Source: Proteiniclasticum ruminis (lineage in GTDB: Bacteria; Bacillota; Clostridia; Clostridiales; Clostridiaceae). From it: a stretch of 64,000 nt of DNA. Below the pieces are notes generated by a model, which ran no database searches, was not told where the DNA came from, and was given only the letters and a program-made list of their open reading frames with translations. Where the stretch lies: contig NZ_FOVK01000006.1 in assembly GCF_900115135.1 (NCBI RefSeq), positions 1-64,000 of the forward strand. Direction: 5' to 3'. The position numbers were made by a program, and so were the translations under genes. Below are positions 43,100 to 52,046 of this stretch, piece by piece (the stretch's first letter is position 1; every line of letters starts with the position of its first letter).

Positions 43100-44005
43100 C
43101 TACCTTATATAGTCCAGAAGACTAGGCTGAAGAATTTGAGCACCGGTCTGAAGAGAAGCCTGATACACCGTTCTCATGGTGGAGAACTCCATCATTTTTT
43201 CCGCAAGATCAATGTCTTCACTTTTGCTTAAAAGTTCTGTCATACTGAGATTCTCCGCTGCATTTCTTTCTTTGGCGGACTCCAGTCTGTTATACACTGC
43301 TCCCATTTTGGATCGGAACCGGATGGTGTTGTCCAGATGCTTGTCAATGTCCCCCAGAAGTTTACCGGATAGATCTTCTGTATTTCCAGAATCCAGCGCC
43401 TCTGAGATGTTCTTGAACAGAGATCCGATCTCCTCATTGCCCAATGATGCTCCTTCCGTGAAGGTAATCCCGCTTCCATTGGTGGGAATTGCGATGTTTA
43501 CCCCTTTGGAGATTTCTCTTTCAATGTTGCTGCTGTCTCCACTGTACGAAAGTTTTCCATCCACAATACTAAATGGTGGTTCTGTAGTTTTTTGCCCACC
43601 AAAAATATAACGTCCATCATAATTGGTGTTCAGCACCTGCATGAGCTGCCCCTGAAGTGTATCCACTTCATCCTTCAGCGCCGATCTGTCTGTATCAGAC
43701 AAGGTGCCGTTGGCTCCATAGATGATGAGCTCTCTTGCTCTTTGCAGTGTACTGGTCACAACATTGAGAGCGCCATCGGCAGTGTCCGTCCACCCAAGGG
43801 CATCACTGATATTTTTCTCATACTGCTCATTCATCCGGACGTTGCTGTCCAGCTGCATGATTCTTGCCACCAGCATCGGATTGTCCGATGGTCTTGAGAC
43901 TTCCTTTCCGGAAGACAGCTGGTTCTGATATTTCTGCATGGCTTTGAGATTTCTGTTTAGATTTCTCAAATAGTTCCCTGTCAGGGTATTATTGGTGATT
44001 CTCAT
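43100..44005 (-). CDS. flgL: Flagellar hook-filament junction protein FlgL (HAP3)
   Basis: A 301-residue flagellin-like protein: N-terminal RITNNTLTGNYLRNLNRNL and QLSSGKEVSRPSDNP, C-terminal VDLAEKMMEFSTMRTVYQASLQTGAQILQPSLLDYI. These coiled ends pack into the junction between hook and filament. The length fits FlgL rather than a full flagellin, and position after flgK confirms it. AGGAGGAGTAGTAA precedes the ATG. Confidence 0.93.
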   Translation of the reverse strand: MRITNNTLTGNYLRNLNRNLKAMQKYQNQLSSGKEVSRPSDNPMLVARIMQLDSNVRMNEQYEKNISDALGWTDTADGALNVVTSTLQRARELIIYGANGTLSDTDRSALKDEVDTLQGQLMQVLNTNYDGRYIFGGQKTTEPPFSIVDGKLSYSGDSSNIEREISKGVNIAIPTNGSGITFTEGASLGNEEIGSLFKNISEALDSGNTEDLSGKLLGDIDKHLDNTIRFRSKMGAVYNRLESAKERNAAENLSMTELLSKSEDIDLAEKMMEFSTMRTVYQASLQTGAQILQPSLLDYIR

Positions 44006-44017
44006 TTACTACTCCTC

Positions 44018-45592
44018 CTATACCCCGGTTCTGTTGATGAGGGTATCCAGCATCTCATTGATGGTGCTGATCACCCTGGAATTTGCTTCATAGCTTCTCT
44101 GGAACTTCAGGAGGTTTGTCACTTCCTCATCGATGGAAACGCCCGATACAGATTCCCGCCTGTTGTAAAGCTGAGAAAGTACTGCTGTCTGATTGTCCAC
44201 CATATTGGAAGCCTGTTCTGTCTTTACCCCTACTTTAATGACAATATCTCCATAAGCACCTTCCATGGTGGTGGTGGTTCCCGTTGCGGTGAACGTCATT
44301 TTGTCTCCATCATAGACGTTGTCAGCCAGATGATCCCGGGTGAAATTCAGCTTCACGTTTCTGAGATTTGCAAGAGCAAGCGCTCTGCTTCCATCTCCCT
44401 CTGGAGATAACTCATTTTTCCCTGTATTCACAAGACCTTCATCTTCAATAAGCTTGCTGTTTACTGCAAAACTTAATGCACTATCCCCAGTGAAAAAAGG
44501 TTCCCCTGATTTTCCACCTTCGTGAACGGTATTGAACGCATGCTGTACAACCTTTGCATATTGGGAAAGATCGTCCACTCTGGCGTCAATTTCCTTAATG
44601 GCATTCATATGTCCACCAATGGCTCCTGATTTTATTTCTGCAGGAGTGAGATCTGAAACCACTGGATCAGATCCATTCTCAGGCATCTTTACGAAGACCG
44701 GTGTTCCTTCCTGGAACTTCTTCACTTCCTCACTGCTCATGGTGACTGTCTTCACATTGGAAGTATCCCCGCCAATCTGAATCTGAACTTCAAAGTCGTC
44801 TCCTACTTGCTTCACTGAGGATACATTGCTCAGTATGGTCGTGTTTTCTGTGCTTTCAAGATTGCTTCCAAATATTTTGGAAATCTGCTGATCCCCAATG
44901 GATACGGAGGCTCTCCCCCATTTATCAAAAGTGGTGCTGATTTCTGTCAGATTGGACAGTCCTTTTAAAATCTGGTCTCTGGTGTCCATAAGATCATTGG
45001 GACTCTGTCCTTTGATCTGGATGTTTGCAATCTGCTCATTTACTGTATTCAGCTGGGTAACCAGAGAATTCACATCAAACACGTTCTTTCCGATGCTTCC
45101 TACCACGTCCCCCTTCAGCTGATTGGCACGGGATGCCATATGGTTCAGGCTGTCTGCGAAAGCTTTGGATTTTTCCACTACAATACTTTTGGCATTCAAG
45201 CTCTCTGGATTCTTAGAAAGCTCCTGCCAGGCATTGAACATTTCACCCATGGCAAAATTAAGTCCGGTATTGGAAGGCTCATTAAAGACCATCTCAATCT
45301 GGCCTATGGTGTCATACTGAGCTTCATACTGGGCCAGGATGCTGTTTTCATTGCGGATCTGAAGATCCACAAACTCATCCACCATACGCACCACAGACTG
45401 GATTCTGACACCAGTGCCCAGCTGTCCCACACCTGCAAAGGTGTATGGCGTATCTGCCTTCATTTCCACCCTCTGGCGGTTGAAGCCTTCAGTATTAGCA
45501 TTAGAAATATTGTGTCCTGTTGTATGAAGTGCGGTCTGATTGGCATTTAAGCCCTTCACTGCCACATTGAAACTACCAAATAATCCTGACAT
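44018..45592 (-). CDS. flgK: Flagellar hook-filament junction protein FlgK (HAP1)
   Basis: A 524-residue junction protein with the N-terminal motif LNANQTALHTTGHNISNANTEGFNRQRV, RDQILKGLSNLTEI, and the C-terminal SIDEEVTNLLKFQRSYEANSRVISTINEMLDTLINR. It is exported after the hook is complete and uses the FlgN chaperone, encoded just upstream. AGAGGGGTAATT precedes the ATG. Confidence 0.95.
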   Translation of the reverse strand: MSGLFGSFNVAVKGLNANQTALHTTGHNISNANTEGFNRQRVEMKADTPYTFAGVGQLGTGVRIQSVVRMVDEFVDLQIRNENSILAQYEAQYDTIGQIEMVFNEPSNTGLNFAMGEMFNAWQELSKNPESLNAKSIVVEKSKAFADSLNHMASRANQLKGDVVGSIGKNVFDVNSLVTQLNTVNEQIANIQIKGQSPNDLMDTRDQILKGLSNLTEISTTFDKWGRASVSIGDQQISKIFGSNLESTENTTILSNVSSVKQVGDDFEVQIQIGGDTSNVKTVTMSSEEVKKFQEGTPVFVKMPENGSDPVVSDLTPAEIKSGAIGGHMNAIKEIDARVDDLSQYAKVVQHAFNTVHEGGKSGEPFFTGDSALSFAVNSKLIEDEGLVNTGKNELSPEGDGSRALALANLRNVKLNFTRDHLADNVYDGDKMTFTATGTTTTMEGAYGDIVIKVGVKTEQASNMVDNQTAVLSQLYNRRESVSGVSIDEEVTNLLKFQRSYEANSRVISTINEMLDTLINRTGV

Positions 45593-45602
45593 AATTACCC
45601 CT

Positions 45603-45974
45603 CTATACGGACTGGTCGATGATACTGACTTCTTTTGTGCGGTTCATGCTGCCCTCTTTGGAATAGGTATTGTGCTTCACCGCAGTATTTTTTGAAAGCG
45701 CTTTGAAGATTTCCTCCTGGAAGCTTAATGCCTGCCTTGTAAGAAGCTGGTTCACTTCCTGGAGCTTTTCGATCTCCATCGCATAAGAGCGCACTGCCTC
45801 ATCGGGCAAAACACCCTTTTCCTGCTCTTCCCGGATGATGGTCACAATCTCATTTTTTCTTGCAACAATCTTTTCCAGTGAAAGCGCATCATTTTTCACA
45901 AGCACTTCTTTTTCTTCTTTCAGGATCTTCAGAAGGTCTTTCAATGCCCCCTGAAGTCTTTTTGTATCACTCAT
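45603..45974 (-). CDS. flgN: Flagellar chaperone FlgN
   Basis: A 123-residue, mostly helical protein with LKDLLKILKEEKEVLVKNDALSLEKIVARKNEIVTII, the usual FlgN pattern, and a coiled C-terminal half. FlgN escorts FlgK and FlgL. Its start shares one base with the flgM stop (TGATG). Position flgM-flgN-flgK-flgL is conserved in Firmicutes. Confidence 0.9.
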   Translation of the reverse strand: MSDTKRLQGALKDLLKILKEEKEVLVKNDALSLEKIVARKNEIVTIIREEQEKGVLPDEAVRSYAMEIEKLQEVNQLLTRQALSFQEEIFKALSKNTAVKHNTYSKEGSMNRTKEVSIIDQSV

Positions 45975-46261
45975 CAGCCTCTGCCCTTTTCCTCATCAAT
46001 CTTTTCTAGAATCTTCTCTGCAATCTTTTCGGGATCCACGCTGTAGCTGCCTTCCTGTATAGAACGGCGGATATTCTCCACTTTCTCGGAGAAATGGCTG
46101 TCCTCCGATTCACGGATTCTTTTCACCAGCGCTTTGGCTTCCGTGGAGATTTCCACACTACTCTTGCCTACGGTCTTCCCTTCCACATAACCATGCTTTC
46201 TCTCTTCACTGTTTTTATAGACATTCTGCACGAAATTACTGTGAAACTGTTCTATTTTCAT
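45974..46261 (-). CDS. flgM: Anti-sigma-28 factor FlgM
   Basis: A protein of about 95 residues with the C-terminal FlgM region VEISTEAKALVKRIRES and ENIRRSIQEGSYSVDPEKIAEKILE, the last part being highly diagnostic. It binds SigD and is secreted once the hook is done, releasing late gene expression. The frame opens at a GTG at 46270, but AGGTGAATTCC suits the ATG at 46261. A sigma-D promoter lies about 35 nt upstream, giving feedback control. Confidence 0.93.
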   Translation of the reverse strand: MKIEQFHSNFVQNVYKNSEERKHGYVEGKTVGKSSVEISTEAKALVKRIRESEDSHFSEKVENIRRSIQEGSYSVDPEKIAEKILEKIDEEKGRG

Positions 46262-46294
46262 GGAATTCACCTGCCTTATTACTCTTATTCTATC

Positions 46295-46321
46295 TTATCG
46301 TAGAAAAACGACAATTGTTAA
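46295..46321 (-). promoter_or_regulatory. Sigma-D promoter of the flgM operon
   Basis: On the minus strand TTAA, 15 nt and TACGATAA, the same geometry as the flaG and cheW promoters. It lies between the fliY terminator and flgM. Confidence 0.8.
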
Positions 46322-46331
46322 GAGGAAAGAG

Positions 46332-46356
46332 AAAAAAAGAGGAATGACTTTTCCTC
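46332..46356 (-). terminator. Rho-independent terminator after fliY
   Basis: GAGGAA, a 6-nt loop and TTCCTC, extended by A-T pairs, followed on the minus strand by TTTTTTT. It ends the cheW-to-fliY chemotaxis operon 26 nt past the fliY stop. Confidence 0.8.
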
Positions 46357-46382
46357 TTTTTTCATCCTTACTCTTAATAATA

Positions 46383-47498
46383 CTATTTAAGCCCCTTTAC
46401 TCTCTGTTCTTTGCTAAGAATCTGAGTAATACGGATACCAAAGTTCTCGTTGATGACCACCACTTCACCATGGGCAATGAGCTTGCCGTTGACATATACT
46501 TCAAGAGGTTCATCTGCCAGCTTGTTCAGCTCCACAACGCTTCCTGACCCAAGAGCCAGCACTTCTTCGATGGTCTTTTTGGTCTTCCCGAGCACCACAG
46601 AAAATTCCAGCGGCACATCCATGATGAGGTCCAGGTTTCTTGATGGCGCATGCTCAGAGCGGTCTTCCAGGTTAGCAAAAACAGGTTTCTGAACATCCAC
46701 CCGTTCCGCATACTGTGGTTCACGCCTTCTAGGCGCTTCCTCATAATCCTCTTCCCTTTGGGCTCTTTCTGGTTCACGTCTCTCGGGTTCTCTTCTCTCA
46801 GGCTCTCTTGCTGGAGCTTTAGGCGCTTCCTTCTTTGCAGGCACCGCTTCTCCCATCATCACCGCAACAATCTCCTTCACGGTGTCCAGCGTATACAGCT
46901 GCATAATATCACTCTCAATGAGCCCTTCTACCGAAAGATGGAACGAAATCTTGCAGATATAATCTTCTTTGATGAACTTCTTGTAGTCAATGTCTTCTTT
47001 CTTGTCCCAGACTTCCACCACAGGGGGATTGATATCAATGGCTTTTCCAAGCATTTGTGCCATGGAAGTGGAGGCGGAGCCGATCATCTGATTCATCGCC
47101 TCTGATACCGCACTGAGTTCAAGTTCTGTCAGCTGCTGATTCGCATTGGTGCCGTCCCCACCCATCATAAGATCTGCAATAATTGCTGAATCCTCAATGT
47201 TCATCATGAGGAGATTGTTTCCGGAAAGTCCTTCTTTAAAGCCGATTCTTGAAACAATCTTCGGAATGTCACATTCATCGATGATGGACTGGAACGGAAT
47301 ATAGCTGACTCTAGGTGTGGTGATGGATACTCTTTTGCTGATGATGGAAGAAAGGGTCGTCGCAGCCGTAGACATGGTGATGTTTCCCACCTCACCTATG
47401 ACATCCTTGTCCGTCTCCTTGAGACCTGTCTCTTCCGCGGCGGCTTTTTTGCTTAAGAGTGCATCCACTTCTGCTTGGGATAAAAAGTTATCTTTCAT
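46383..47498 (-). CDS. fliY: Flagellar motor switch phosphatase FliY (FliN-like C-terminus)
   Basis: A 371-residue switch protein: N-terminal CheY-P-binding peptide (FLSQAEVDALL), a CheC-like phosphatase domain with both catalytic motifs intact (DVIGEVGN and SAVSEAMN, pattern D/SxxxExxN), a linker of about 60 residues with REPER-type repeats, and a C-terminal FliN domain (DVPLEFSVVLGKTKKTIEEVLALGSGSVVEL). It dephosphorylates CheY-P and forms the C-ring. Its start overlaps the fliM stop as ATGA. The charged repeat linker is longer than usual as far as I recall. Confidence 0.94.
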   Translation of the reverse strand: MKDNFLSQAEVDALLSKKAAAEETGLKETDKDVIGEVGNITMSTAATTLSSIISKRVSITTPRVSYIPFQSIIDECDIPKIVSRIGFKEGLSGNNLLMMNIEDSAIIADLMMGGDGTNANQQLTELELSAVSEAMNQMIGSASTSMAQMLGKAIDINPPVVEVWDKKEDIDYKKFIKEDYICKISFHLSVEGLIESDIMQLYTLDTVKEIVAVMMGEAVPAKKEAPKAPAREPERREPERREPERAQREEDYEEAPRRREPQYAERVDVQKPVFANLEDRSEHAPSRNLDLIMDVPLEFSVVLGKTKKTIEEVLALGSGSVVELNKLADEPLEVYVNGKLIAHGEVVVINENFGIRITQILSKEQRVKGLK

Positions 47499-48499
47499 AA
47501 TTCAACATCCTCTTCCACATATTGTAGTACCTGTACGGCCATCTTTTCTTTATAAAGCCCCGGCTGCACCAGGTAGTGCACCTTATCTTCCACATATAGT
47601 TTCATGGGCTGGTTTGTCTTCATGTCCAGCTGTACAATATCTCCTGCTTCCAGGTGGAGGAAATCATCCACAGTAAGCACTGTTCTTCCCATCTCCACAG
47701 TGATATTCACATCGGTCTGTACAAGCCTCTCGGCAATCTGGTCTCTGAAGCGGTTATCATCATAGGTTTTCCCCATATCAAACCAGCTTCTGATACTCAG
47801 CTTGTCTGTAATGTTCTCAAAGGAAACATAAGGAATACAGATGTTGATGAAACTCTTCGTATCGAAAATCTCCACCACAAAGCTGATAAGGACCACAGGC
47901 TCATTGGGCGACATGGTCTGAACCAGCTGTGCATTGGTTTCCAGATTGTCAAGTTCCGGCTCTAGATCGAGAATTTCAGCCCAGGAGCTTTTAAACACTT
48001 TTAAGAGATTCTGGATCATATCCTCCACAATCCCCAGCTCAATGTCTGTGAACTTCTCTTTTTTCTGTCCCTTCTTTTCCTTGGTTTTGGCGCCACCACA
48101 AAGAAGCTCAATGATCTGGATGCCAAACTGCGGATTGATTTCCATAATCTGGTTTCCATTCAAAGGGAGAGTATGGAATACCCCCATGATGGTGGGGTTT
48201 GGAATGGAGTGTACAAACTCATCAAAACTTACCTGTTCCACCGCACCAAGAGTCATATTGATGTTGGTTCTCACCATGGTGGACAGCACGTTTGATGCGC
48301 TTTTGGCGAAGGTTTCAAAAATCATGTAGAGCGTATTGACATACTCTTTGGAAAGCTTAATGGGCCTTCTGAAGTCATAGGCTCTGACTTTATTTTTCTC
48401 CTCCTCCTGCTTCATCTCCTCCGGATTGATTTCTCCCGTATTGAGCGCATTCAGCAAAGAATCTATTTCCTGTTGTGATAGTACCTGTTTCAAGTTCAT
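47495..48499 (-). CDS. fliM: Flagellar motor switch protein FliM
   Basis: A 334-residue switch protein with the N-terminal CheY-P-binding motif VLSQQEIDSLL, the middle domain (AYDFRRPIKLSKEYVNTLYMI; SMIPNP-like region SIPNPTIMGVF) and a C-terminal FliN-like domain (VDDFLHLEAGDIVQLDMKTNQPMKLYV). It binds FliG and phospho-CheY. The ATG at 48499 abuts a GAGGG ribosome site; the TTG two codons later has better spacing and may be the real start. Confidence 0.94.
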   Translation of the reverse strand: MNLKQVLSQQEIDSLLNALNTGEINPEEMKQEEEKNKVRAYDFRRPIKLSKEYVNTLYMIFETFAKSASNVLSTMVRTNINMTLGAVEQVSFDEFVHSIPNPTIMGVFHTLPLNGNQIMEINPQFGIQIIELLCGGAKTKEKKGQKKEKFTDIELGIVEDMIQNLLKVFKSSWAEILDLEPELDNLETNAQLVQTMSPNEPVVLISFVVEIFDTKSFINICIPYVSFENITDKLSIRSWFDMGKTYDDNRFRDQIAERLVQTDVNITVEMGRTVLTVDDFLHLEAGDIVQLDMKTNQPMKLYVEDKVHYLVQPGLYKEKMAVQVLQYVEEDVEL

Positions 48500-48506
48500 C
48501 CCTCAT

Positions 48507-48905
48507 TTACGAAATAATGCGTTCCAGATCGATGTAATTCACAAGATTCCCACCCAGCTGAATGATGCCTACAACACCATTCTTGCCATCTCCGGATACC
48601 TTCTCAATATCTTCGTCTTGTATTTTCAGGACTTCCTTCACTTCTGTAACCAGAATCCCTATTTTTTCATCTTCCTTGTTCATAATCACGATATTATTAT
48701 AGCATTCTTTTTCTTTCAGACGCAGCAGCTCTGAAAGATTCACAAGTGCCACCACATTTCCCCGTAGATTGATCAGACCCCGGATGTGCTTCGGCGCATT
48801 GGGTACCACAGTGGAATCCATCATTTTGCTGATCTCCTCCACCTGGTCTGAATTAACGGCATAATGCTTTTCACCTAATGTAAATATAATAATCTGCTTC
48901 TCCAT
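48507..48905 (-). CDS. cheW: Chemotaxis adaptor protein CheW
   Basis: A 132-residue single-domain adaptor with IIIFTLGEKHYAVNSDQVEEI and PKHIRGLINLRGNVVALVNLSELL, standard CheW motifs. It couples receptors to CheA. It sits late in the chemotaxis operon between cheY and fliM. A second, longer CheW with an acidic tail is the first gene of the same operon. GTAGGGCGCATT precedes the ATG. Confidence 0.93.
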   Translation of the reverse strand: MEKQIIIFTLGEKHYAVNSDQVEEISKMMDSTVVPNAPKHIRGLINLRGNVVALVNLSELLRLKEKECYNNIVIMNKEDEKIGILVTEVKEVLKIQDEDIEKVSGDGKNGVVGIIQLGGNLVNYIDLERIIS

Positions 48906-48913
48906 AATGCGCC

Positions 48914-49276
48914 CTACTTGCTGGCTTTCTGGATGGAATCGATGACTCGGTCCGTCTCAAAAGGCTTCACAATGAAGTCCAGTGCTCCTGACTGAATCGC
49001 TTCCATCACCATGGCCTGCTGCCCCATGGCGCTGCACATGATGACTTTTGCTGATGGATCTATTCTCTTGATGCCTTTTAGTGCCTCAATACCATCCATC
49101 TCCGGCATTGTGATGTCCATGGTCACGATATCCGGCCGTTCCGCTCTGTATTTTTCAATGGCATCCGCACCATTCTGTGCTTCTGCAACCACTTCATATC
49201 CATTCTTCTCCAGGATATCTTTCAGTTTCATCCTCATAAAAATGGCATCGTCTACAATCATAATTCTCTTTGACAT
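48914..49276 (-). CDS. cheY: Chemotaxis response regulator CheY
   Basis: A 120-residue stand-alone receiver domain. The acidic pocket D9-D10, phospho-acceptor D54 (VTMDITMPEMDG), Ser in MCSAMGQ and Lys in IVKPFE are all present. The frame extends 38 codons upstream into the cheC end, but GGGAGATATACC selects the ATG at 49276 and gives the normal length. CheY-P binds FliM/FliY to change rotation; in this CheC/FliY-type system, as in Bacillus, it likely promotes smooth swimming. Confidence 0.94.
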   Translation of the reverse strand: MSKRIMIVDDAIFMRMKLKDILEKNGYEVVAEAQNGADAIEKYRAERPDIVTMDITMPEMDGIEALKGIKRIDPSAKVIMCSAMGQQAMVMEAIQSGALDFIVKPFETDRVIDSIQKASK

Positions 49277-49292
49277 GGTATATCTCCCTTCG

Positions 49293-49892
49293 TTACACTC
49301 CAATTTGTTTGAATAAAGAATCCAGAACTCCTGGCTTCGGGATGAAGTACAAGGAGGATTCCACCTTGGCTCCATCATAGGTAAACTCATTTTTAATGAT
49401 CATCACCTGGTCATCGTACTGTTCACTTTCCATATAAGCATAGCTTAAAATGGCTCCGAACATGTCCACCGTAAGGGCGGGCACCGATGAGATTAAGGAC
49501 AGGTCGAGCATTCTCGACAAGGCATTTAAATAAGAGGTGACAACAATATTCACCAGCTCGCTGATGGCCGAGTATTCCAGTTCATCGCTGAGCTGAACTC
49601 CTTCCGGCATCATCATCCTTACCAGAATTTCGGCATTCTTCGGGGTAGTCACAAAGAGGAAATTCCCGCTTTCCATGCCCATAACTCTCATGGACACGGC
49701 GACCACTTCTGTATCTTCTGCCATGATCTTCTCATAAATTTCATTATAATCTAAAATATCTATGGTTGGAACATTCATATTGACAAATTTTCCCACCAGC
49801 TGGGAGATGGCTGTGGCCGCATTTCCCCCACCGATATTGGCCAATTCCTTCAGCACATCCAGCTGAAGAGAGGAGTACAAGCTTTTATTCAA
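49293..49892 (-). CDS. cheC: CheY-P phosphatase CheC
   Basis: A 199-residue protein with both phosphatase motifs of the D/SxxxExxN pattern, DVLKELAN and SAISELVN. It dephosphorylates CheY-P and binds CheD. The start is most likely the TTG at 49892, because an AGGAGG inside the end of cheA lies 6 nt before it and the resulting N-terminus (NKSLYSSLQLDVLKELANIG) is normal; the frame opens 20 codons earlier. It overlaps cheA by 8 nt. Confidence 0.92.
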   Translation of the reverse strand: MNKSLYSSLQLDVLKELANIGGGNAATAISQLVGKFVNMNVPTIDILDYNEIYEKIMAEDTEVVAVSMRVMGMESGNFLFVTTPKNAEILVRMMMPEGVQLSDELEYSAISELVNIVVTSYLNALSRMLDLSLISSVPALTVDMFGAILSYAYMESEQYDDQVMIIKNEFTYDGAKVESSLYFIPKPGVLDSLFKQIGV

Positions 49893-52029
49893 AAGTCTCC
49901 TCCTTTCCGGAAACCAGGTTTCCCACATCCAGAATAAGGGTGATGTCTCCATTTCCTAAGATGGCCGCGCCTAGATACTCCTTCATTTTGCTTAAAGAGC
50001 CACTAAGCTTCTTTATGACGATCTCCTGCTGGCCAATGAGTTCATCCACCACCAGTCCATACTGTCTGCCACCGATGTTCACCAGGATGATATGCTGGTT
50101 TGTTGCTTCAGAGCTGAGTGAAAGGGCTTCATTCACCCGAAGAACCGGAATGACTTTTTCTCGATAGATATACACTTCTCCATTATGGGAGTCCTTGATA
50201 TCTCCTTCCAGGACCTTCACAACTTTCTCAATGAGCCCCAGTGGAAGGGCAAAAGTTTCGCTGCCCACATGGACCATAAGCGCTTGTATGATGGAAAGAG
50301 TCAGAGGAAGCTTTATGACAAAATTCGTTCCCTGATCCACTTCAGACAGCACATCGATGCTGCCTCCCAAAGAGGTGATCTTGGAACGCACCACATCCAT
50401 GCCCACGCCTCGTCCGGAAATGCTCGTCACCTCCGTGTTGGTGGAAAAGCCCGGATTGAAAATGAGGTTGATGAGCTCTGCCTTGGAGAGCCCGTCTGTT
50501 GGAATGCCCTTTCTCATAGCACTCTCTCTGATCTTCTCCGGATCAATGCCTTTACCGTCATCACTGACTTTGATGACCACCTTATTGCCTTCCTGATACG
50601 CTGACAGATGAATGGTTCCCTTTGGATCCTTTCCTTTTTCAATTCTTTCCTCTGCAGACTCGATGCCATGATCCGCTGCGTTTCTGATGAGATGCACCAG
50701 AGGCTCTCCCAGTTCGGACACTACTGTTCTGTCAAGCTCAGTTTCTTCCCCTTCAATGATGAGATCCATTTCTTTGTCCAGCTCTTTGGTGAGATCCCGG
50801 ATCATTCTTGGGAAGCGGTTGAAGACCACATTCACAGGCTGCATTCGGATTTTCAGCACCAGATCCTGAAGATCCGAGGTGATCCTTGCCACCTGCTCCA
50901 AAGGCTCATTGATTTCTGTGGCTTTATACTGTGTGCTGAGCTCTTCCAGTCTAGTTCTGTAGATGACAAGCTCAGACACCAGGTTCATGAAATTATCAAG
51001 CCTTGAAAGATCCACTCGAATAGACTGGTTGGCATGAGGTGCTGTATGCTTCTCTTCCGCCTTTGCCTTCACAGGTTCTTTGGCCTTCACAGGCTCCTTC
51101 ACCTTTTTGGGTTTTGCTTCCTTGGGTTCTTTGATTGCCTTGGGTTCCTTGGCCTTCTTTGTCACTCTTGTTTTCTTCACAGGTTTTTGAGACTCTTCGG
51201 TCTCCTCCTGGGACTTTTCTTCCGCAACTAGTTGAGGTACAGAAAACACATCCGGAAGATCCTCTTCTCTTAGTTCCTTCACCAGCACTTCTTCGATTTC
51301 TGCCACATTCTCTACAGCTTCCAGCACTTCTTCCCTTTCACTCATGGAGACATAAAGAAGTTTAAAGATCCGGTCGAAGTTCCCTTCCTCCATTTCCTCT
51401 ACGCCAGGGTTCGTCGCAATGATTTCTCCCCTCTGCTCCAATTTGTTCACCACAAGATATGCTCTGGCACCTTTCAGGATACAGCTCTCCATAACCTTCA
51501 CCAGGATGCTGTAGCCCCTGAAGCCTTTTTCATATGCCTGTCGAAGAACAGAGGCATCCACTTCAGACACAGCATCGTGGGCCATGCCTTCTTTTGGTTC
51601 CATCACAGCTTCTGGCATTTCCTCCACCTCGGTGTTTTCCGGTGTATCCGGATTTGCAAGGCTTGAAAGATCATACAGCAGTTCTGATATATCATAATCT
51701 GGATAATGATCTGCCCGAAGGTCCTCTACGATTTCCTGAAGCTTATCAAGGCAAGCGAAAATCACGCTGACCGCTTCACTGGACACCTTCAGTTTTCCTG
51801 TTTTGAAAAGATCCAGCACATTCTCCATGTTGTGGGTGAGCTCCGTCATGGTGGTATACCCCATGGTCGCCGCCATGCCCTTCAATGTATGGGCAGAACG
51901 GAAGATCTCATCGATGATGCCCGGGCTTTCCGTATCCTTTTCCAATATCAGAAGATTTTCATTAAGACTTTGAAGGTACTCATCTGTTTCCTCAAAAAAC
52001 AGACCCCTGTACTTTTGTGTATCATCCAT
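49885..52029 (-). CDS. cheA: Chemotaxis sensor histidine kinase CheA
   Basis: A 714-residue kinase: P1 Hpt domain with phospho-His47 (SAHTLKGMAATMG), a P2 region near residues 160-260, a long Lys/Glu/Pro-rich linker (about residues 280-335, with AKEP/VKAKEP repeats), P3 dimerisation helices (LDNFMNLVSELVIYRTRLEEL), P4 ATP-binding domain (LIRNAADHGIESAEER, SDDGKGIDPEKI, GRGVGMDVV) and P5 CheW-like domain. It receives receptor signals through CheW and phosphorylates CheY and CheB. GGGGGAACGACAAG precedes the ATG. Confidence 0.95.
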   Translation of the reverse strand: MDDTQKYRGLFFEETDEYLQSLNENLLILEKDTESPGIIDEIFRSAHTLKGMAATMGYTTMTELTHNMENVLDLFKTGKLKVSSEAVSVIFACLDKLQEIVEDLRADHYPDYDISELLYDLSSLANPDTPENTEVEEMPEAVMEPKEGMAHDAVSEVDASVLRQAYEKGFRGYSILVKVMESCILKGARAYLVVNKLEQRGEIIATNPGVEEMEEGNFDRIFKLLYVSMSEREEVLEAVENVAEIEEVLVKELREEDLPDVFSVPQLVAEEKSQEETEESQKPVKKTRVTKKAKEPKAIKEPKEAKPKKVKEPVKAKEPVKAKAEEKHTAPHANQSIRVDLSRLDNFMNLVSELVIYRTRLEELSTQYKATEINEPLEQVARITSDLQDLVLKIRMQPVNVVFNRFPRMIRDLTKELDKEMDLIIEGEETELDRTVVSELGEPLVHLIRNAADHGIESAEERIEKGKDPKGTIHLSAYQEGNKVVIKVSDDGKGIDPEKIRESAMRKGIPTDGLSKAELINLIFNPGFSTNTEVTSISGRGVGMDVVRSKITSLGGSIDVLSEVDQGTNFVIKLPLTLSIIQALMVHVGSETFALPLGLIEKVVKVLEGDIKDSHNGEVYIYREKVIPVLRVNEALSLSSEATNQHIILVNIGGRQYGLVVDELIGQQEIVIKKLSGSLSKMKEYLGAAILGNGDITLILDVGNLVSGKEETFE

Positions 52030-52046
52030 GAACTTGTCGTTCCCCC

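Noticed and set aside
43100-45592. FlgL and FlgK considered as possible flagellin genes
   Set aside because: Termini, lengths and gene order match the junction proteins; neither has the flagellin-type central region.
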